Assembly: GCF_001638985.1 (NCBI RefSeq)
Contig: NW_017265150.1
Coordinates: 816,697 to 850,977, forward strand
Direction: 5' to 3'
DNA from: Phycomyces blakesleeanus NRRL 1555(-)
Taxonomy: Eukaryota; Mucoromycota; Mucoromycetes; Mucorales; Phycomycetaceae
Length of the DNA: 34,281 nt
The translations under genes were made by a program, and so were the position numbers. Below, piece by piece: positions 31,902-34,281 of the stretch. Below the pieces are notes generated by a model. It had not been told where the DNA came from. It saw nothing but the letters and a program-made list of their open reading frames with translations, and made no database searches. The stretch's first letter is position 1. Every line of letters starts with the position of its first letter.

Positions 31902-34281
31902 TCATTTGGGTAGCCAGTTCAAGAAGAGTTGTTCTCTGTCTGTTGCAGCATGATCAGCAAGATCAACCCCAGGGAGACAGATCTGTTCTATGTCCAACAT
32001 GATTCTACAAAGAATTGGCCAAGTAAAGATCCAGAAGGCATTGTTCTTGTTGCTTTTAAGTTTCTTCAGAGGCAGCATATTGAGTACATAATCAATTGGA
32101 TTGGGTTGTACTGTAGAATAGAGATGGAGACGAATTGCAGCTCCAGTGCACTCAATGACATGATGACGGCTGGTGGTATGCAATTCACAGGAACAAGGTT
32201 GAGGACGTCCAGGAAGCCACCCCATACGCCAACGTATGAATCTACTACGTTCATAGTTAGTCATGGGAAGCCAGAGAATAGGGTCAACACCAAGAGAAGG
32301 ATGGCAAGCAGAGAGAAGTATTTGTTGAGAGCGTTGCAAGAAGAGGCCCTGGTTCAAAAATGAACGAATGGCATGCTTGCAAGCTTTAGAATCAGCATTC
32401 TGACGATTGGAGAGAGACAACCAAATGGGATTAGCTAAAAGCTTAAACCATTGGTATGCTGGGTTTGTAAGAACAGGTCGAAGAAGAGTAAACAGAGCCT
32501 CATCAGGCAACCAGAAAGCACGATATACAAACTTGAAACCAAGAGTCAAGATCCTCCCCCTCATGCTAGGAAGATTCCCAAGGTGACGGAAAACAGATGT
32601 AGAAGATGTGGAGTGACCTCCAAAAATCATGCGTAAGCATGTGTTCTGGGCGTTTTCAAGCACAGCAACTTGTTTGATGTTGAAGCAGGATATTGCCAGG
32701 CCATACTCAAATTGTGGACGAATAAACTGGCGATACAAACGAATTGAGAGTAGACGTGACAACCCAGTGTGATTGACACCAAGTGATTGAAGAGCACGCA
32801 TGCTGTTGATAGCAGAGACACAATTACGAGAGATGAGAAGAGATGGATCAATAGTCCCCTTTGCTGAGATGGGAACACCAAGGTAAGGAAACGAATGAGC
32901 ATGAGGAATAGGCACATTGTAGAGAGAGAATGACAAAGGAGAAAGAGAACAAGAATGGTGAAGGATCATGCACTTGGTGGGACTCCAACGATATCCTAGC
33001 TCTTGAGAATGTTGTTCAGCAGAATTCAGAATGACAGGCATAGCTTCTGGTGTAGCAATGATGGCAACATCGTCAGCAAAAAGTAGTGAATTGACTAATT
33101 GATCATTGAGTCTTGTGGCAGCAGTCTGATTAAATACTGTGTTACAAAGTTCCCCTGCAGCACGAAGAGCAACTGGTAGAGAATTTATGTACACGGAATA
33201 AAGGTGGGGAGAAAGCACAGATCCTTGCATAACGCCAGTCAATGGTTGGAATGATCTGGATGTTGCACCAGAAAGCAACACCTCAACTTGAACATTGTCA
33301 AAAAGACTTTGTAACAAAGCTAACATAGCATCAGAGGCAAGAGGACGTAACGATGTCCATACTACAGAACGATCAACAGTGTCATATGCAGACTTGATAT
33401 CAAGAAAAGCCAAGACTGGTGGTGCTTTGAATAGAGCTGTGTGACGACGGACCATTTCATGGAGACAAAGAACTTGATCAAGGGAGCTACGTTGACATTG
33501 GAATCCACCCTGTGCAATGTCAATTGTTGGAGACACATCTTCAAGAGGAAACTGTAGACAATATTCCATGGCTTTTCTTAGGATAGACGTTAAGCTAATG
33601 GGACGATAGTTAGCAGGGTCATGAGTATCACCCTTTTTAAAGATGGGGACAACTTGTGCAGTACGCCATGCAAGAGGTGCAGAACCCCATTGCCAACAAA
33701 GCTGGAACAAAAGACAAAGAACAGGAGAGACTTGCTTAACAATTGGGTGAAGCATTTCAGCACGAAGATGGTCAACACCAGGAGCCTTGCGTGTAGGAAG
33801 CTTGAGAATTGCACTCTCTACAGAAAGATGAGTAAAAGGACACGATTCATCAATTGCAATTGGTGATGAAATCATCACTGTCTGGTCTGGAGGGCGGTGT
33901 GCAGGAAGAAATTGACCTGAGAAAATCTGTTGAAGATGATCAGCCATTTTGTTAGCAGCTACTTGAGGTCCACCAGGATCCACAAAGACAGGACTGGTTT
34001 GACGATGGCTTTTAATACGTTTCATTGTTGCTGTTGTCTTTGCAAAGTCTTGTGTTGCCAATTTGTTGCAGAATTCTTTCCATGTTTCACGTCGACGACG
34101 CTGGACTGATAACCTAACAGCATGACATGCATCCTGATGGCGCATCCAGCATATAGCCTTCTGCAAACCACTAGAATGACGCCAGCGTTGGTAGCTGCGT
34201 TCTCTCAAATCCATTGCTTCTTGAAGGTCCACTGACCAGAACCAGTACTTTTGCATGGTACGTGGTGTACGACGACCAACA
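31902..34281 (-). CDS. LINE (non-LTR retrotransposon) reverse transcriptase, 5' end beyond the window
   Basis: The frame is open from the right edge of the window to TGA at 31902, at least 792 codons; the first Met inside is at 34256, and codons before it are also open, so the real start and the usual endonuclease domain lie outside. Numbered from that Met, the RT domain covers about 150-430: RKAPGVDHLRAEM, FKKGDTHDPANYRPISLTS, D286 in LAFLDIKSAYDTVD, GVMQGSVLSPHLY, and the catalytic FADD (D395, D396). A thumb-like region follows, then a C-terminal Cys/His cluster (C688, C690, H698, C703 in CSCELHTTSRHHVIEC), as in many LINE proteins. It copies LINE RNA at a nicked target. No break is visible in this part, so the copy may be young. 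An antisense ORF at 31929-32363 is a shadow. Confidence 0.93.
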   Translation of the reverse strand, partial: VGRRTPRTMQKYWFWSVDLQEAMDLRERSYQRWRHSSGLQKAICWMRHQDACHAVRLSVQRRRRETWKEFCNKLATQDFAKTTATMKRIKSHRQTSPVFVDPGGPQVAANKMADHLQQIFSGQFLPAHRPPDQTVMISSPIAIDESCPFTHLSVESAILKLPTRKAPGVDHLRAEMLHPIVKQVSPVLCLLFQLCWQWGSAPLAWRTAQVVPIFKKGDTHDPANYRPISLTSILRKAMEYCLQFPLEDVSPTIDIAQGGFQCQRSSLDQVLCLHEMVRRHTALFKAPPVLAFLDIKSAYDTVDRSVVWTSLRPLASDAMLALLQSLFDNVQVEVLLSGATSRSFQPLTGVMQGSVLSPHLYSVYINSLPVALRAAGELCNTVFNQTAATRLNDQLVNSLLFADDVAIIATPEAMPVILNSAEQHSQELGYRWSPTKCMILHHSCSLSPLSFSLYNVPIPHAHSFPYLGVPISAKGTIDPSLLISRNCVSAINSMRALQSLGVNHTGLSRLLSIRLYRQFIRPQFEYGLAISCFNIKQVAVLENAQNTCLRMIFGGHSTSSTSVFRHLGNLPSMRGRILTLGFKFVYRAFWLPDEALFTLLRPVLTNPAYQWFKLLANPIWLSLSNRQNADSKACKHAIRSFLNQGLFLQRSQQILLSACHPSLGVDPILWLPMTNYERSRFIRWRMGWLPGRPQPCSCELHTTSRHHVIECTGAAIRLHLYSTVQPNPIDYVLNMLPLKKLKSNKNNAFWIFTWPILCRIMLDIEQICLPGVDLADHAATDREQLFLNWLPK

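Noticed and set aside
31929..32363. 144-aa plus-strand ORF
   Set aside because: Antisense to the conserved C-terminal part of the LINE protein; a shadow frame.

Overview
The window is an AT-rich stretch of eukaryotic repeat DNA, most likely from a zygomycete-type fungus (Mucoromycota). That assignment is an inference from three things: short (about 55-210 nt) GT-AG introns, a 5S rRNA gene of fungal type, and the mix of transposon families (fungal-type Tnp2/CACTA, Tc1, Merlin, Helitron, LINE). I found no convincing host protein-coding gene. Nearly everything recognisable is a mobile element, a relic of one, or satellite DNA.

Layout. 181-351: a 5S rRNA gene on the minus strand with a T-rich Pol III terminator. 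410-4280: a satellite block built from a 20-bp unit, with two nearly perfect in-register arrays (1361-1940 and 2691-3290), a recurring spacer-like unit, and three 141-144 bp repeats at the right edge. 4282-4721: a MITE. 4824-6168: an apparently intact Tc1 element (DD34E transposase) inserted in a truncated Helitron relic (6171-7268). 8126-10877: a decayed element coding for a DDE transposase with an IERYWGAAK motif; it is the probable parent of the 4282 MITE. 10902-11853: a non-autonomous TA-flanked element carrying a nested MITE and a perfect hairpin. 12003-13347: a Tc1 element with 55-bp TIRs and seven internal nonsense codons but no frameshift. 14374-14696: an N-terminal Tnp2 relic. 15622-20113: a two-gene CACTA-like unit (Tnp2 pseudogene plus a convergent accessory gene). 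21503-28366: a complete CACTA-like element with TIRs, a 3-bp target duplication, an intact 944-aa Tnp2 transposase and an intact convergent 332-aa accessory gene. 29149-30349: a Merlin/IS1595-type transposase gene with one nonsense codon. 31492-34281: the 3' part of a LINE with an intact reverse transcriptase, running off the right edge.

Two observations stand out. First, both CACTA-like units, though clearly diverged, pair the spliced Tnp2 transposase gene (three phase-1 introns) with the same kind of convergent, spliced accessory gene with matching exon structure. This points to a two-component transposition system. Second, the broken transposases here are broken almost entirely by TAG/TGA nonsense codons with the frame kept. 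Wherever a paralogue in the window or a family motif gives the expected residue, it is usually Trp. This suggests C-to-T (G-to-A) mutagenesis of repeats or, much less likely, recoding of these codons.
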